Below are positions 17,701 through 26,962 of a stretch of 64,000 bases of DNA, piece after piece. The DNA is from Dactylococcopsis salina PCC 8305. Lineage in GTDB: Bacteria; Cyanobacteriota; Cyanobacteriia; Cyanobacteriales; Rubidibacteraceae. A model generated the notes under the pieces. The model did not search any database and was not told the DNA's origin. It was given only the letters and a program-made list of their open reading frames with translations. Position 1 is the first letter of the stretch, and every line of letters begins with the position of its first letter. The translations under genes and the position numbers were made by a program. The stretch is taken from the NCBI RefSeq assembly GCF_000317615.1, contig NC_019780.1, positions 2,563,840 through 2,627,839 on the forward strand. The letters are read 5' to 3'.

Positions 17701-18773
17701 TGTTAACTCCTCCCTTTACTGTTGTCTTAATTGTTCCCACTGGAATCGGTGCAAAAATTGGCGGTTATGCGGGGGATGCTTTACCCATTGCTCGCTCGAT
17801 CGCACAAATTAGTGATCATCTTATCACTCATCCCAATGTCCTCAACGGGGCGCAATTATATTGGTCGCTTCCCAATATGTACTATGTAGAAGGCTATGGC
17901 TTAGATCAATTTGCAGCGAATCGGTGGGGATTGCGTCCCGTGCATCAAAACCGCGTCGGATTAATTTTAGATCAAGGGATTGAACCCGATTTAAGATTGC
18001 GTCACCTGCAAGCCGCAGAAGCCGTAAAAACCACTCTGGGGTTAAACATTGGTGATTACATTGTCACCGATACCCCTTTAGGAGTACAACTACAAACCGC
18101 TCATTCTGGGGCGAGTTGGGGAACGATCGCCCATCCAGATAGTTTACTCCGCGCGGCGGCTACTTTAATCGAAACAGCAAAAGTGAGCGCGATCGCAGTT
18201 GTCGCCCGATTTCCTGATGACATGGCAACCGAAACCCTCGCCAACTATCGTCAAGGAAAAGGAGTAGATGCCCTAGCAGGTGCAGAAGCCATCATCTCTC
18301 ATCTGATTGTCCGTGAATTTCAAATTCCTTGCGCCCATGCCCCAGCCTTATCTCCCCTTCCCGTTGATGAAACCGTTTCTCCTCGGGCCGCAGCGGAAGA
18401 ATTAGGTTATACGTTCCTCCCCTGCGTCTTAGTGGGATTATCTCGCGCCCCTCAACTGATTACAAGCATCGATCAAAGCACTGATTTACAAGGAAAACAA
18501 GTGGATGCGGTAGTCATCCCCGCCGATGCTTGTGGAGGTAGTAGCATTTTAAACTTCAGTCAATCTGAAGCTAAAATTATCGCCGTTGAAGACAACGCAA
18601 CCACAATGACAGTATCCCCTGAATCTTTAGGCATCAAAACCATTCGTGTAACGTCTTATTTAGAAGCATTAGGAGTCTTAGTCACCTTGCGAGGGGGGAT
18701 TAATCCTGATGCGTTGCGCGTGTCGGCATCGTCAATCAGTAGGTGGGGTGAAGGACACGAAACCCAACATTAA
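17700..18773 (+). CDS. DUF3326 domain-containing protein
   Basis: 357 residues with a GTG start overlapping the upstream small ORF by one base. The opening VVLIVPTGIGAKIGGYAGDALPIAR and the blocks VLNGAQLYWSLPNMYYVEGYGLD and VDAVVIPADACGGSS are characteristic of DUF3326, a family common in cyanobacteria and plants with no settled function. The C-terminal residues SRWGEGHETQH are encoded by a GTAGGT(T/G)GGGT repeat at 18739-18773, so the repeat supplies the stop codon. Confidence 0.85.
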   Translation: MLTPPFTVVLIVPTGIGAKIGGYAGDALPIARSIAQISDHLITHPNVLNGAQLYWSLPNMYYVEGYGLDQFAANRWGLRPVHQNRVGLILDQGIEPDLRLRHLQAAEAVKTTLGLNIGDYIVTDTPLGVQLQTAHSGASWGTIAHPDSLLRAAATLIETAKVSAIAVVARFPDDMATETLANYRQGKGVDALAGAEAIISHLIVREFQIPCAHAPALSPLPVDETVSPRAAAEELGYTFLPCVLVGLSRAPQLITSIDQSTDLQGKQVDAVVIPADACGGSSILNFSQSEAKIIAVEDNATTMTVSPESLGIKTIRVTSYLEALGVLVTLRGGINPDALRVSASSISRWGEGHETQH

Positions 18774-18785
18774 TCAGTACATTTT

Positions 18786-19553
18786 TCAAGAAAAATAAGG
18801 AGTGGAAGTCATAGAGTTTAGGGAAAGTTTTTGGTTTAAAAGAATCGTCGTTACCTTTTGATAATCTTCTTCATTTTCCGCCAAAGATGCACTTAAATTC
18901 GCGCCATAAATCGGAGTTTTTTGGTTTTTCTGAAGAAGATTTAAAGCGTTCCCACCTCCATTTACAATATCCCTTAAAACTAAAGGGCTAAACATGGCGA
19001 CTTCTGTTATTAGTGGTAACTCCATTGTATTATGGAGTAATGTTAAAAACTTCGGTCCGACTAATTGCGGCACCATTTGCTTCCCTTGAAACCTTTTAAT
19101 AATGCGTTGACAAGCATGGATATAAAAATCGAGAAAGCTATTATCTCGACAAAAGACACAAATCGCATTATGGACTTTAGGATAAGCACGAAGTTGATTA
19201 TTTTTGTCGTATTGAATCCACACTTCTAAACCAAACGCATATTCTTCTGTTACTTTAATTTCTAACTCATTAGGATTGAAAATTAACACATCCGCATCTA
19301 GCCAAATTGCTCGATCGTAGCCCTGATTTAAGAAATCTTTTGCTAATAAGAGTCTTCCTAAATCGGTTGCTACTACCTTCTGATGACGAGTTTTTTCCCA
19401 ATACCAAGCAGGAACCCGATCGAATATTTCATCCCCAATTAAAGCATATTCCCATCCGTTTCGATCGCACCACTGACGAACACTATCTAAGCAGATTTGT
19501 AACCAATTGGGAATAAAATTCGGGGAAACACTTTGATAAACAATCGTTTTCAT
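18786..19553 (-). CDS. GT-A-fold glycosyltransferase-like protein
   Basis: 255 residues. The N-terminal region (TIVYQSVSPNFIPNWLQICLDSVRQWCDRNGWEY) and the DxD-type motif AIWLDADVLIF near residue 86 suggest a nucleotide-sugar-dependent glycosyltransferase with a metal-binding DxD. Acceptor and sugar cannot be told. Convergent with the DUF3326 gene (12 bp apart). Confidence 0.65.
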   Translation of the reverse strand: MKTIVYQSVSPNFIPNWLQICLDSVRQWCDRNGWEYALIGDEIFDRVPAWYWEKTRHQKVVATDLGRLLLAKDFLNQGYDRAIWLDADVLIFNPNELEIKVTEEYAFGLEVWIQYDKNNQLRAYPKVHNAICVFCRDNSFLDFYIHACQRIIKRFQGKQMVPQLVGPKFLTLLHNTMELPLITEVAMFSPLVLRDIVNGGGNALNLLQKNQKTPIYGANLSASLAENEEDYQKVTTILLNQKLSLNSMTSTPYFS

Positions 19554-19560
19554 TTTCTAC

Positions 19561-19731
19561 TTAATCCCCCAAACTTGGGGGTGAGGGGGCGCATATAATC
19601 CCCCAAACTTGGGGGTGAGGGGGCGCATATAATTCCCCCAAACTTGGGGGTGAGGGGGCGCATATAATCCCCCCAAACTTGGGGGTGAGGGGGCGCATAT
19701 AATTCCCCCAAACTTGGGGGTTAGGGGGCAA
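19561..19731. repeat. Tandem array of CCCCCAAACTTGGGGG hairpin units (5 copies)
   Basis: Five units of 35-36 bp: a CCCCCAAACTTGGGGG palindrome, GTGAGGGGGC(G), CATATAAT. The array lies between the glycosyltransferase start and an inverted GTAGGTTGGGT copy (19747-19788). All units are nearly identical with no unique spacers, so this is not CRISPR. Confidence 0.9.
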
Positions 19732-19790
19732 AAAAACAATTCATACTATGTTGGGTTTCGTTATTCTCCACCCAACCTACACCGACTTAA

Positions 19791-21170
19791 TTACTTAAAC
19801 AGAAACTTTAGAAACTTAAACTTATCAGCATAAGGAGGATAACGCAAAGGAACATCTAACCAAAACTTGCGATTCGTGACACTTTTATAATGAGTAAAGG
19901 TATCAAAACTTGCTTTCCCATGATAAGCACCCATACCACTTTCTCCAACTCCACCAAACGGTAATTCGGTAGAAGCAATATGAACGATCGTATCATTGAG
20001 TGTCACCCCACCAGCAGAAGTTTCTTGAAGCACTTGTTTTTGTTTCGTTTTATTTTTAGAAAATAGATAAAGTGCCAAAGGTTTGGGACGAGAATTAATC
20101 TGATCGATCGCATCTTCTAAAGAATCATACTCTAAAATCGGTAAAATCGGACCAAAAATTTCTTCCTCCATGACAGGATCATCCCAATTTACCCCGTCTA
20201 ATAAAGTCGGAGCAATGTAACGATTTTTTGCATCAGTTTCGCCTCCAACAATAATCTTTCCATTGTCTAAAAACTGAGAGAGACGATTAAAATGTTTTTC
20301 ACTGACAATTCTCGCATAGTCAGAACTTTCCGCAGGATTTTCTCCATAAAACTCCCTTAAAACCGCTTTCATCGCCTCAATTAATTCCTCTTTAATCTGA
20401 CGATGAACTAATAAATAATCGGGAGCAATACAAGTTTGTCCCGCATTAATAAACTTCCCCCAAATAATCCGTTTTGCACTGTGTTCGATATGAATATCAG
20501 GTTCAACAACACAAGGACTTTTTCCCCCTAATTCTAAAGTTACTGGTGTTAAATGTTCCGCCGCCGCTTTCATTACAATTCTTCCGACTGCGCTCCCCCC
20601 AGTGTAGAAAATATGATCGAACTTTTGTTTTAATAATTCTTGCGCGATCTCTTTATCTCCTTCGACAACTGTAATATAACTGGGTTCAAATGTATTCGCA
20701 ATTAAATCAGCGAGAACCTTTGATGTGTTTGGCGTAATTTCTGACGGTTTAAGAAGCGCGCAATTTCCCGCCGCGATCGCGCCTAAAAGCGGAATAATAA
20801 CTAATTGAAAGGGATAATTCCAAGGTCCAATAATTAACACTTGTCCCAACGGTTCGGGAACAATAAAAGACTTAGCTGGAAAAAAGTTAACGGGGGTTTT
20901 GACGGGTTGATTTTTTGTCCATTTGTCCAGATGTTTGAGAAAATAATTAATCTCTTCTCCCACATAAGCCACTTCCGTAACGATCGCTTCAAACTTAGGT
21001 TTTCCTAAATCTTTAAATAACGCTTCGGTAATTTGATCTTGATAATCAGTAACCGCCGTTTTTAGTTTCTCTAATTGTTCTTTCCGAAACTGAATGTCTT
21101 TCGTTTTACCAGTGGCAAAAAAATCTTTTTGTGCTTGTACAATTTCTGAGACTTGAGTCGTTACTAACAT
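19791..21170 (-). CDS. Aldehyde dehydrogenase (ALDH3-like)
   Basis: 459 residues. NAD(P)-dependent oxidation of an aldehyde to an acid: active-site Glu in LELGGKSPCVV (about 214), nucleophile Cys in NAGQTCIAPDYLL (about 248), EEIFGPILPI (about 338), and PFGGVGESGMGAYHGKASFDTFTH near the end. The short length and hydrophobic C-terminus (FKFLKFLFK) match class 3 fatty-aldehyde enzymes; cyanobacterial members handle fatty aldehydes or apocarotenals. It is divergent from the DUF92 gene, 66 bp apart. Confidence 0.9.
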   Translation of the reverse strand: MLVTTQVSEIVQAQKDFFATGKTKDIQFRKEQLEKLKTAVTDYQDQITEALFKDLGKPKFEAIVTEVAYVGEEINYFLKHLDKWTKNQPVKTPVNFFPAKSFIVPEPLGQVLIIGPWNYPFQLVIIPLLGAIAAGNCALLKPSEITPNTSKVLADLIANTFEPSYITVVEGDKEIAQELLKQKFDHIFYTGGSAVGRIVMKAAAEHLTPVTLELGGKSPCVVEPDIHIEHSAKRIIWGKFINAGQTCIAPDYLLVHRQIKEELIEAMKAVLREFYGENPAESSDYARIVSEKHFNRLSQFLDNGKIIVGGETDAKNRYIAPTLLDGVNWDDPVMEEEIFGPILPILEYDSLEDAIDQINSRPKPLALYLFSKNKTKQKQVLQETSAGGVTLNDTIVHIASTELPFGGVGESGMGAYHGKASFDTFTHYKSVTNRKFWLDVPLRYPPYADKFKFLKFLFK

Positions 21171-21236
21171 AATAATTGCTTCCTACGTTCTATTTTTTGA
21201 TCAGGAGCAAATCTGGAAATAGATTACTATTGCTAA

Positions 21237-22052
21237 ATGATAGCCCGATCGCCTACCATTATGACAAATCAAGTGAAACAAACGACAATGATTAATCTTC
21301 CTACCGTTTTCACGCCTTGGCTGATTGCAATCAGTATTAACACTATCTTGTTATTAATTGCAATTATTGCTCCCAAAAAATTATTAACACCAGCAGGATT
21401 AGCAAATGCGTGGTTATTAGGTGTTATTATTTGGGGGACATTATCTTGGCAAGGTTATGTTGTGGTGATGTTCTACTTTTTAGCAGGATCGGCGGTAACT
21501 CGTCTCGGTAGCGCCGAAAAAGAAGCCGCAGGAATAGCCGAAAAACGCTCTGGTGCGCGAGGTCCCGAAAATGTTTGGGGATCAGCTTTAGTCGCCACAA
21601 TCTGCGCTTTGGGAGTAGTTCTCAACCAAACCGCTAATTTTAGCCTCATTCCCACTCCTGTTTTATTATTAGCTTATGTAGCAAGTTTTAGTACAAAATT
21701 GTCAGATACTACCGCCAGTGAAGTGGGAAAAGCCTATGGAAAACGCACCTTTTTAATTACTACTTTAAAACCCGTTTCTCCAGGTACAGAAGGAGCAGTA
21801 AGTTTAGAAGGAACATTAGCAGGAATGTTGGCTTCTGTGGTGATTGCGATGGTGGGTTGGGCTGTGGGATTAATTTCAGGTTTAGGAATCCTTTATTGTG
21901 TAATTGCCGCATTTTTTGCGACTAATTTAGAAAGTTTAATTGGCGCAACGTTACAAGAAAATTTTGACTTTCTGACGAATGAAGTAGTCAACATTATTAA
22001 TACGTTTTTTGGGGCAGTCATTGCCGGTGCTATTTTTGTAATTCTTTCTTAA
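21237..22052 (+). CDS. DUF92/TIGR00297 membrane protein, VTE6-like phytyl-phosphate kinase
   Basis: 271 residues with about six membrane helices. The loop block RLGSAEKEAAGIAEKRSGARGPENVWGS and the motif FSTKLSDTTASEVGKAYGKRTFLITTLKPVSPGTEGAVSLEGTLAG are typical of DUF92. Plant VTE6, of this family, phosphorylates phytyl-phosphate on the way to tocopherol and phylloquinone. The start could be the ATG at 21237, 21261 or 21291; all precede the first helix. Divergent from an aldehyde dehydrogenase. Confidence 0.8.
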   Translation: MIARSPTIMTNQVKQTTMINLPTVFTPWLIAISINTILLLIAIIAPKKLLTPAGLANAWLLGVIIWGTLSWQGYVVVMFYFLAGSAVTRLGSAEKEAAGIAEKRSGARGPENVWGSALVATICALGVVLNQTANFSLIPTPVLLLAYVASFSTKLSDTTASEVGKAYGKRTFLITTLKPVSPGTEGAVSLEGTLAGMLASVVIAMVGWAVGLISGLGILYCVIAAFFATNLESLIGATLQENFDFLTNEVVNIINTFFGAVIAGAIFVILS

Positions 22053-22094
22053 CACTTTTTGAATTAACATCAAGTTCTTAATTTATGAAATTAA

Positions 22095-22673
22095 TTAATA
22101 AAACTGACAAGGCTTTTTAATCGCGATCGAGAGCCATTTGTTATATTCCTTTTCCTTAATTTCATAAGCACCAAAACGAGCTAAATGTGGATTTTGCATT
22201 TGAGCATCAAATAATAAAAAACCTCGCTTTCGCAAATGTTCAACTAACTTCACCAAAGCCACCTTTGAACCTTCAGGAATCCGATAAAACATAGACTCGC
22301 CAATAAACGCTCCTCCCACCACAATTCCTAACACTCCTCCCGCTAACTCATCTCCTTGCCAAGTTTCAAAACTGTAAGCGAATCCCGCTTGATAAAGTTG
22401 CCAATAAACCGACTTTAAATCATCAGAAATCCAAGTGGTTTCTCGATCGGAACAACCTTCACAGACTGCCATAAAATCGCGATTAATGGCAACTTCAAAC
22501 CAATTTTGATTCAACACCCGTCGTAGAGATTTCGGATAACGAAAACGATGATCTAAAGGAATAATCGCATGAGAACGACTCCCATACCAACTTAATCCTC
22601 CCCCTTCATCTGCCATCAAAAACAGCCCTTCTGCATAACCCGAAATAATATCTGAAACCTGAATTTCCATCAC
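22095..22673 (-). CDS. aat: Leucyl/phenylalanyl-tRNA-protein transferase
   Basis: 192 residues. Transfers Leu or Phe from tRNA to N-terminal Arg/Lys of proteins, tagging them for ClpS/ClpAP. Visible family motifs: [92 protein letters not shown]. An N-terminal Met at 22673 or one residue later fits. Confidence 0.93.
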   Translation of the reverse strand: MMEIQVSDIISGYAEGLFLMADEGGGLSWYGSRSHAIIPLDHRFRYPKSLRRVLNQNWFEVAINRDFMAVCEGCSDRETTWISDDLKSVYWQLYQAGFAYSFETWQGDELAGGVLGIVVGGAFIGESMFYRIPEGSKVALVKLVEHLRKRGFLLFDAQMQNPHLARFGAYEIKEKEYNKWLSIAIKKPCQFY

Positions 22674-22923
22674 TCAATACCTTAGCAATTAGTATCCCTT
22701 ATTCCCGATTCCCTGTTCCCTAAACCGATAATGAAAGTACCTCACCAGCTTAGGAAGTGCTATAGATCAATTTAGCAATTCCATAAAAATAGAGGATATC
22801 CGCCAAACTCGGACTAAATCAGCGTTATTTTCCCCCTAGGGGGGTTAGGGATTACGTTAACAGAAATTCTGACTTATCATCGTTGCCAGAAGGTAATTTT
22901 TTCTTAACAAGGACGAACACAAA

Positions 22924-23526
22924 ATGGGATACGAACTACCAGCACTTCCTTACGATTACACAGCTTTAGAACCAGCAATTTCTAAATCAACCCTCGAATT
23001 TCATCACGACAAACATCATGCTGGCTATGTCAAAAAATTCAATGCTGCCGTAGAAGGAACAGAATTGGATAGTAAACCGATAGAAGACGTGATTAAAGCG
23101 GTTGCTGGAGATGACAGCAAAACAGCGATTTTCAACACAGGCGCTCAGGCTTGGAATCATACCTTTTACTGGAATTCGATGAAACCCAACGGCGGTGGAA
23201 CACCCACAGGAGAGTTAGCACAGAAAATTGATGCTGATTTTGGCAGCTTTGAAAAGTTCAAAGAAGCGTTTAAAGCCGCAGGAACTGGTCAATTTGGTAG
23301 TGGCTGGGCATGGTTAGTCTTAGACAATGGAACGCTGAAAGTGACCAAAACTCTTAATGCTGATAATCCTCTCACTAAAGGACAAACCCCACTGCTAACA
23401 ATGGATGTTTGGGAACACGCTTATTATTTAGATTATCAAAATCAGCGTGGCACTTATATCGATGCGTTTTTGGATCAGGTTGTAAACTGGGAATTTGCGG
23501 CGGAAAATTTCGCTAAGGCAAAGTAA
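22924..23526 (+). CDS. sodB: Iron superoxide dismutase
   Basis: 200 residues. Metal ligands are His27, His79 (AWNHTFYW) and the Asp/His of MDVWEHAYYLDYQ (about 162 and 166). Gln75 in GAQAWNH and the AGTGQFGSGWAWLV block indicate the Fe rather than Mn type. There is no signal peptide, so it is cytoplasmic and protects Fe-S enzymes and photosystem I from superoxide. Start supported by AAGGA upstream at 22909-22913. Confidence 0.97.
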   Translation: MGYELPALPYDYTALEPAISKSTLEFHHDKHHAGYVKKFNAAVEGTELDSKPIEDVIKAVAGDDSKTAIFNTGAQAWNHTFYWNSMKPNGGGTPTGELAQKIDADFGSFEKFKEAFKAAGTGQFGSGWAWLVLDNGTLKVTKTLNADNPLTKGQTPLLTMDVWEHAYYLDYQNQRGTYIDAFLDQVVNWEFAAENFAKAK

Positions 23527-23615
23527 AATTTCCCTAATACGATTTCTAAATCACCGTTGTAGAGACGTTACCTAAAATGTCTCTACCTTTCTAAACTTTG
23601 ATTAAATCATCAAAT

Positions 23616-23843
23616 ATGACCATTATTCTCGATCCCAACTATCCGAAAAATATTCTTGCCTTTAGCTATCAAGGGTTTGATATTGAAATTTGCATCGACG
23701 AGGAAGAAGAGATGATTACTTATTCAGCGTGGGTTGGATATGATTACGGGTGGGCAATGGCAACTCCTGTAGCGAAAACGCGAGGTCAAGCGATACGTGA
23801 AGCGAAAGCATGGGTAAATCGGAAGTTAGCTTCTCATGGCTAA
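23616..23843 (+). CDS. Small hypothetical protein
   Basis: 75 residues from ATG 23616 (MTIILDPNYPKNILAFSYQGF); an upstream ATG at 23598 is possible. Acidic N-terminal half (EICIDEEEEMITYSAWVGYDYGW) and a helix-forming C-terminus (GQAIREAKAWVNRKL). Not recognised. The last 128 bp overlap, on the opposite strand, the end of the membrane protein gene at 23716-24240. Confidence 0.6.
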   Translation: MTIILDPNYPKNILAFSYQGFDIEICIDEEEEMITYSAWVGYDYGWAMATPVAKTRGQAIREAKAWVNRKLASHG

Positions 23844-24240
23844 AAATGCCGATCGAGTAGCCAATGATACAAGTTAATAATAAAATCGTCAAAGCCTGCC
23901 AACGCTTAAATTTTGCTTGCTGTAAATCTAAACGAAACAAAGTCCCCGCTGCTAATAAAACCGTTACCCGTGCAAAAATCTCGATCCAAGTCAGAATAAC
24001 AACAAGACCCAAAGATAGGACTAAAACTGTCAGAAAAGCACGTTTATCTGTCGTTAACCAACTGCCAAAAAAGATTTCGATGAGAGTAATGGGAGCGGTT
24101 AATCCCATGTCCATTAACAGCAGAAAACTCCCAGCGATAATCCAAACTCTAAACGCTTGAGTGGAAGTGGAAAGTATCCAGCCAAAAACCATACAAGCTA
24201 GAAGCAAAAGCAGAAAAGAAAGCCAAGGAAACTTACGCAT
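23716..24240 (-). CDS. Hypothetical membrane protein
   Basis: 174 residues from MRKFPWLSF (24240); five more if 24255 is used. Four or five hydrophobic helices (LSFLLLLLACMVFGWIL, WIIAGSFLLLMDMGLTAPITLI, AFLTVLVLSLGLVVILTWIEIF, ALTILLLTCIIGYSIGIF). The last ~43 residues are antisense to the neighbouring small gene and look less constrained, so an ancestral stop near the HEKLTS region may have been lost. Family not recognised. Confidence 0.6.
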   Translation of the reverse strand: MRKFPWLSFLLLLLACMVFGWILSTSTQAFRVWIIAGSFLLLMDMGLTAPITLIEIFFGSWLTTDKRAFLTVLVLSLGLVVILTWIEIFARVTVLLAAGTLFRLDLQQAKFKRWQALTILLLTCIIGYSIGIFSHEKLTSDLPMLSLHVSLDLAFSLQELPLPTRNHIQPTLNK

Positions 24241-24290
24241 AGATGGGATTAACAAAGGGCGAACACTGATTCGCCCTAACTGCTCACAGT

Positions 24291-24776
24291 TTAAGACATG
24301 GCTTGGATAATATAGTCAAAATAGGGGGAGGCTTCTGTTGCATCTTCAGCAGTCAGTAAACCTAAAGAAGCATCTTTAAGACAACGAATTGCGTCCGCCA
24401 TACCAGGAACGGGAACATCTAGCGCATTGTACATTTCCCGTACTCCCACTAAACCGATGCTTTCAATGGGCTGTTTATCCCCAGCAATCACACCATAGGT
24501 GATTAAGCGCAAATACCAACCGTAATCCCGTAAACAAAGAGAACGTTCTCGCGAGCCAAAGGCATTCCCCCCAGGGGCGATATATTCGGGATGAAGTTTC
24601 CACAGTTGCTTACTTGCTTGGTCAACAATTTTGCTTTCGTTTTCTGCGAAAGTTTGGGCAATTCGCATCCGTTTCTCGCCAGTTTTCAGGAATTCTTCAA
24701 TTCCTTTTAATTCCCCACTGGTGGGATAACGGAGTTCGTCGTCGGCTTTAAGAATAACTTGGCTAACTACACTCAT
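24291..24776 (-). CDS. apcD: Allophycocyanin alpha-B subunit ApcD
   Basis: 161 residues, starting [23 protein letters not shown], the ApcD opening rather than ApcA. Bilin-attachment Cys in [18 protein letters not shown] (about residue 81). It is a terminal emitter of the phycobilisome core and carries energy to photosystem I or II. It lies apart from other phycobilisome genes, as usual for apcD. Confidence 0.95.
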   Translation of the reverse strand: MSVVSQVILKADDELRYPTSGELKGIEEFLKTGEKRMRIAQTFAENESKIVDQASKQLWKLHPEYIAPGGNAFGSRERSLCLRDYGWYLRLITYGVIAGDKQPIESIGLVGVREMYNALDVPVPGMADAIRCLKDASLGLLTAEDATEASPYFDYIIQAMS

Positions 24777-24898
24777 GATTTTATGATCGTATTAAATAGG
24801 TTTAGTAAGTCTAGGATATCATTCCCAGAATCTAGAGTAACCGAAACCGTTACACTAAGAGAAGCTAAACGGATTCAAAAATAACTAATATTAAACTG

Positions 24899-25051
24899 AT
24901 GCAATTTATTCGTGCTTATGTAATGCCTTTTCTCGTCATTCTCACTTTTACGATCGCTTTGTTGGCGGTGAGTGCGAGAATTTTTCTCCCTGATGATATG
25001 TTAGCACCAGCCCCCGGCGCCGAGTCGGTACAATCAGCAACGGAAAATTAG
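24899..25051 (+). CDS. Small single-helix membrane protein
   Basis: 50 residues (MQFIRAYVMPFLVILTFTIALLAVSARIFLPDD...). One membrane helix at about 9-27, then a Pro/Ala-rich tail DMLAPAPGAESVQSATEN. Divergent from apcD, 122 bp between start codons. The composition resembles low-molecular-weight thylakoid subunits, but no known Psb, Psa, Pet or Ndh protein is recognised. Confidence 0.6.
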   Translation: MQFIRAYVMPFLVILTFTIALLAVSARIFLPDDMLAPAPGAESVQSATEN

Positions 25052-25413
25052 TGATCCGCTCTCTTGACATTTCCCTATCTCCGTGAGTTGATTTCATTCA
25101 TAATGAAACGACCCTGCTTGGTGTCGGAGGTGGGGATGATGTTTAATTCAACCTAAAATCTACTTGCATACCATATTTTTCCAATTTTGCCCACTGGCTT
25201 TCCTTATGGTTGCTGTTCAATTATCTTTTCAATCCTAATGCTCGATCGAAGCCTGTCAATACGGGTAGGGGGGATATTAGAAACGAGTTTCCTTGCTTTC
25301 AGGGACGTTTTCTAAAATTGGCAATACTTCCCATTATATAGAAATACTCTATCAGAAAGCTCGATCGAGCGCAACCCCTGAAAAAAATATTTGTTATTCG
25401 TTATTTGTTATTT

Positions 25414-25516
25414 GTTCACTGGTCACTGATTACTGGTCACTGGGAGACGTTCCATGGAACGTCTCTACATTGGTCACTGATTACTGGTCACTGATTACTG
25501 GTCACTGGTCACTGGT
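25414..25516. repeat. TGGTCAC/TGATTAC heptamer array with 22-bp palindrome insert
   Basis: Heptamers related to the arrays at 17354 and 27903 (inverse orientation). A perfect palindrome, GAGACGTTCCA and its complement, sits at 25444-25465 in the middle. The identical palindrome recurs at 38589-38610, also inside another repeat, so it behaves as an independent small insertion. Confidence 0.8.
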
Positions 25517-25917
25517 TTGTTGAGTGGAGTTGACGAAACCTAACCCCAATAATGATTCTGCTTCTGCGAACCAAGTCAACGTCATTATATCCAGTTGATT
25601 ACTAATTATTCCGATTCCCCAGAAGAAGTTTGTTTTTCTGTTTCGATCGAGCGATTCATTCCGTGAATCATTTTCAGTAATCCTCGGACTTTTGCGTTAG
25701 GGTTTCCCGTTAGAGAAACGGATAAATGATCTCGATCGAGAGGATTTGATCAAGCATTTCTCCCCAGTGAGTCAGTTGGAAATAAAAAGTATAAGGAATC
25801 TGTAAAAGCGCGATCGATCCAGAAAAGATCAAGAAAGGTAAATAGGGTTTCCTGTTGGGAAACTGAAACCTTTACCCAATGAGGCTTTAAGGCTCTTAAC
25901 CCCTCAAAAAAGTGCAA

Positions 25918-26055
25918 GGGAGACAAGGGAGAAATGGGAGACAAGGGAGACAAGGGAGACAAGGGAGACAAGGGAGCGATTTTTCTTCCCCATCTTCCCC
26001 ATCTTCCCCATCTTCCCCATCTTCCCCCATCTCCCCCATCTCCCCCATCTTCCCT
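25918..26055. repeat. Minisatellite of GGGAGACAA and CATCTTCCC units
   Basis: About six 9-bp GGGAGACAA units on the plus strand, then an AGCGATTTTTCTTCC spacer and about eight CATCTTCCC/CATCTCCCC units. The two halves are roughly complementary and could form a long imperfect hairpin. Apparent ORFs on both strands encode only short periodic peptides and are rejected. Confidence 0.85.
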
Positions 26056-26171
26056 CTTGCCTTACTACACCAACTAATTAACTTTTTCAGCAAACCCTAA
26101 TTAGTTTAATGAATACTCAGCCCTCGTTTACACTCAATCAAAAAGCAAGCTAGAGTTTAACTGCATAACTT

Positions 26172-26490
26172 CCAAATTCTGTCAACCCCTCGTTACGAAA
26201 GTTATAATTCCTTAACTAAAATTGATGCTAACTGTTTCGGAAAAACTTGACAAGATTTAATCAGTAGCCACGACAGCATGAGGGTTTGAAGTGGCTAAAT
26301 TTTGATCGAGACAGAACATCCCGTGGGATTATTGTTTTTATCAACATACCTGAAAAGACGTAATCTCGTCATCCGTACTCCCGAACCAAGTTCGGGAGCC
26401 TGCGGATGACCGTTGCTCAATATTTTCACTTCAAAATAATCGTAAAGAAATGTAAATAATGCCGTTTGATATAAAAAACTAATTCAATGT
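26172..26490. repeat. Diverged copy of ~300 bp structured element, with palindromic insert
   Basis: Matches the 29634 and 30012 elements in scattered conserved blocks: TTCTGTCAA(C/T)CCCTCG near the start, ACTTGACAAGATTT, CATACCTGAAA, TCTCGTCA and GTTTGAT...AACTAATT near the end. Relative to those copies it carries an extra ~48 bp at about 26370-26417 that forms a nested hairpin (GTCATCCG/CGGATGAC enclosing CTCCCGAAC/GTTCGGGAG). Confidence 0.65.
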
Positions 26491-26624
26491 CTTTGCAAAC
26501 ATTAGTTTTACTAATAAAATTTGGCACAAGGAATGATAAATGTTGGGTTGCGTTGTCACTTCACCCAATCTACGACTACGACTACGACTGATGGATGTTG
26601 GGTTACGTTGTCACTTCACCCAAC

Positions 26625-26768
26625 CTACGAGTGGGAGGGTTGTTTCTGACGTTGTTTAGGAACAATCGCACGGCGCGATCGATGCTGTGTTTGCGGTTGC
26701 GCCACAAATCCTGCCATACCACCGAGGCCTAAAATAAAAAGGCGTACCAAAAGCACTAAAACCAGCAT
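26625..26768 (-). CDS. Small membrane protein with basic tail
   Basis: 47 residues (MLVLVLLVRLFILGLGGMAGF, then VAQPQTQHRSRRAIVPKQRQ...). One strongly hydrophobic helix at about 2-23 followed by a basic, Gln-rich cytoplasmic-type tail. The stop codon TAG falls in the adjacent GTAGGTTGGGT repeat, so the repeat may have trimmed the gene. Divergent from speE. Family not recognised; coding status inferred from composition. Confidence 0.5.
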   Translation of the reverse strand: MLVLVLLVRLFILGLGGMAGFVAQPQTQHRSRRAIVPKQRQKQPSHS

Positions 26769-26962
26769 GGATGATAATCATCGCAGCCTAAACCATAGGT
26801 TGTTATTGAGTGCGATGGTCAGACTGCCATTATTATAGTTCCTTCGTTCAAAGGGGTCGGAAAGAAACGATAACGTTCTCGCTTAAGTTACAATAACCTG
26901 TGAAAGAGTGGGACTCGGAGGATACCGAGAATTTATCGATCGAAAAAGGAGAATCAATCATT

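Larger units (their letters stand above)
25052..26624. other. Long repeat-filled intergenic region
   Basis: About 1.5 kb without a convincing gene. It holds a TGATTAC/TGGTCAC array with an embedded palindrome (25414-25516), a GGGAGACAA / CATCTTCCC minisatellite (25918-26055), and a diverged copy of the ~300 bp structured element (26172-26490). A pair of inverted GTAGGTTGGGT repeats lies at 26541-26628. The stretches 25052-25400 and 25520-25910 show nothing identifiable. Confidence 0.6.

Noticed and set aside
25750-26100. ORFs on both strands in the 25.9-26.1 kb minisatellite
   Set aside because: Pure periodic translations (SPLSPLSP, GEDGEDGE, LPCLPCLP) of a 9-bp repeat.
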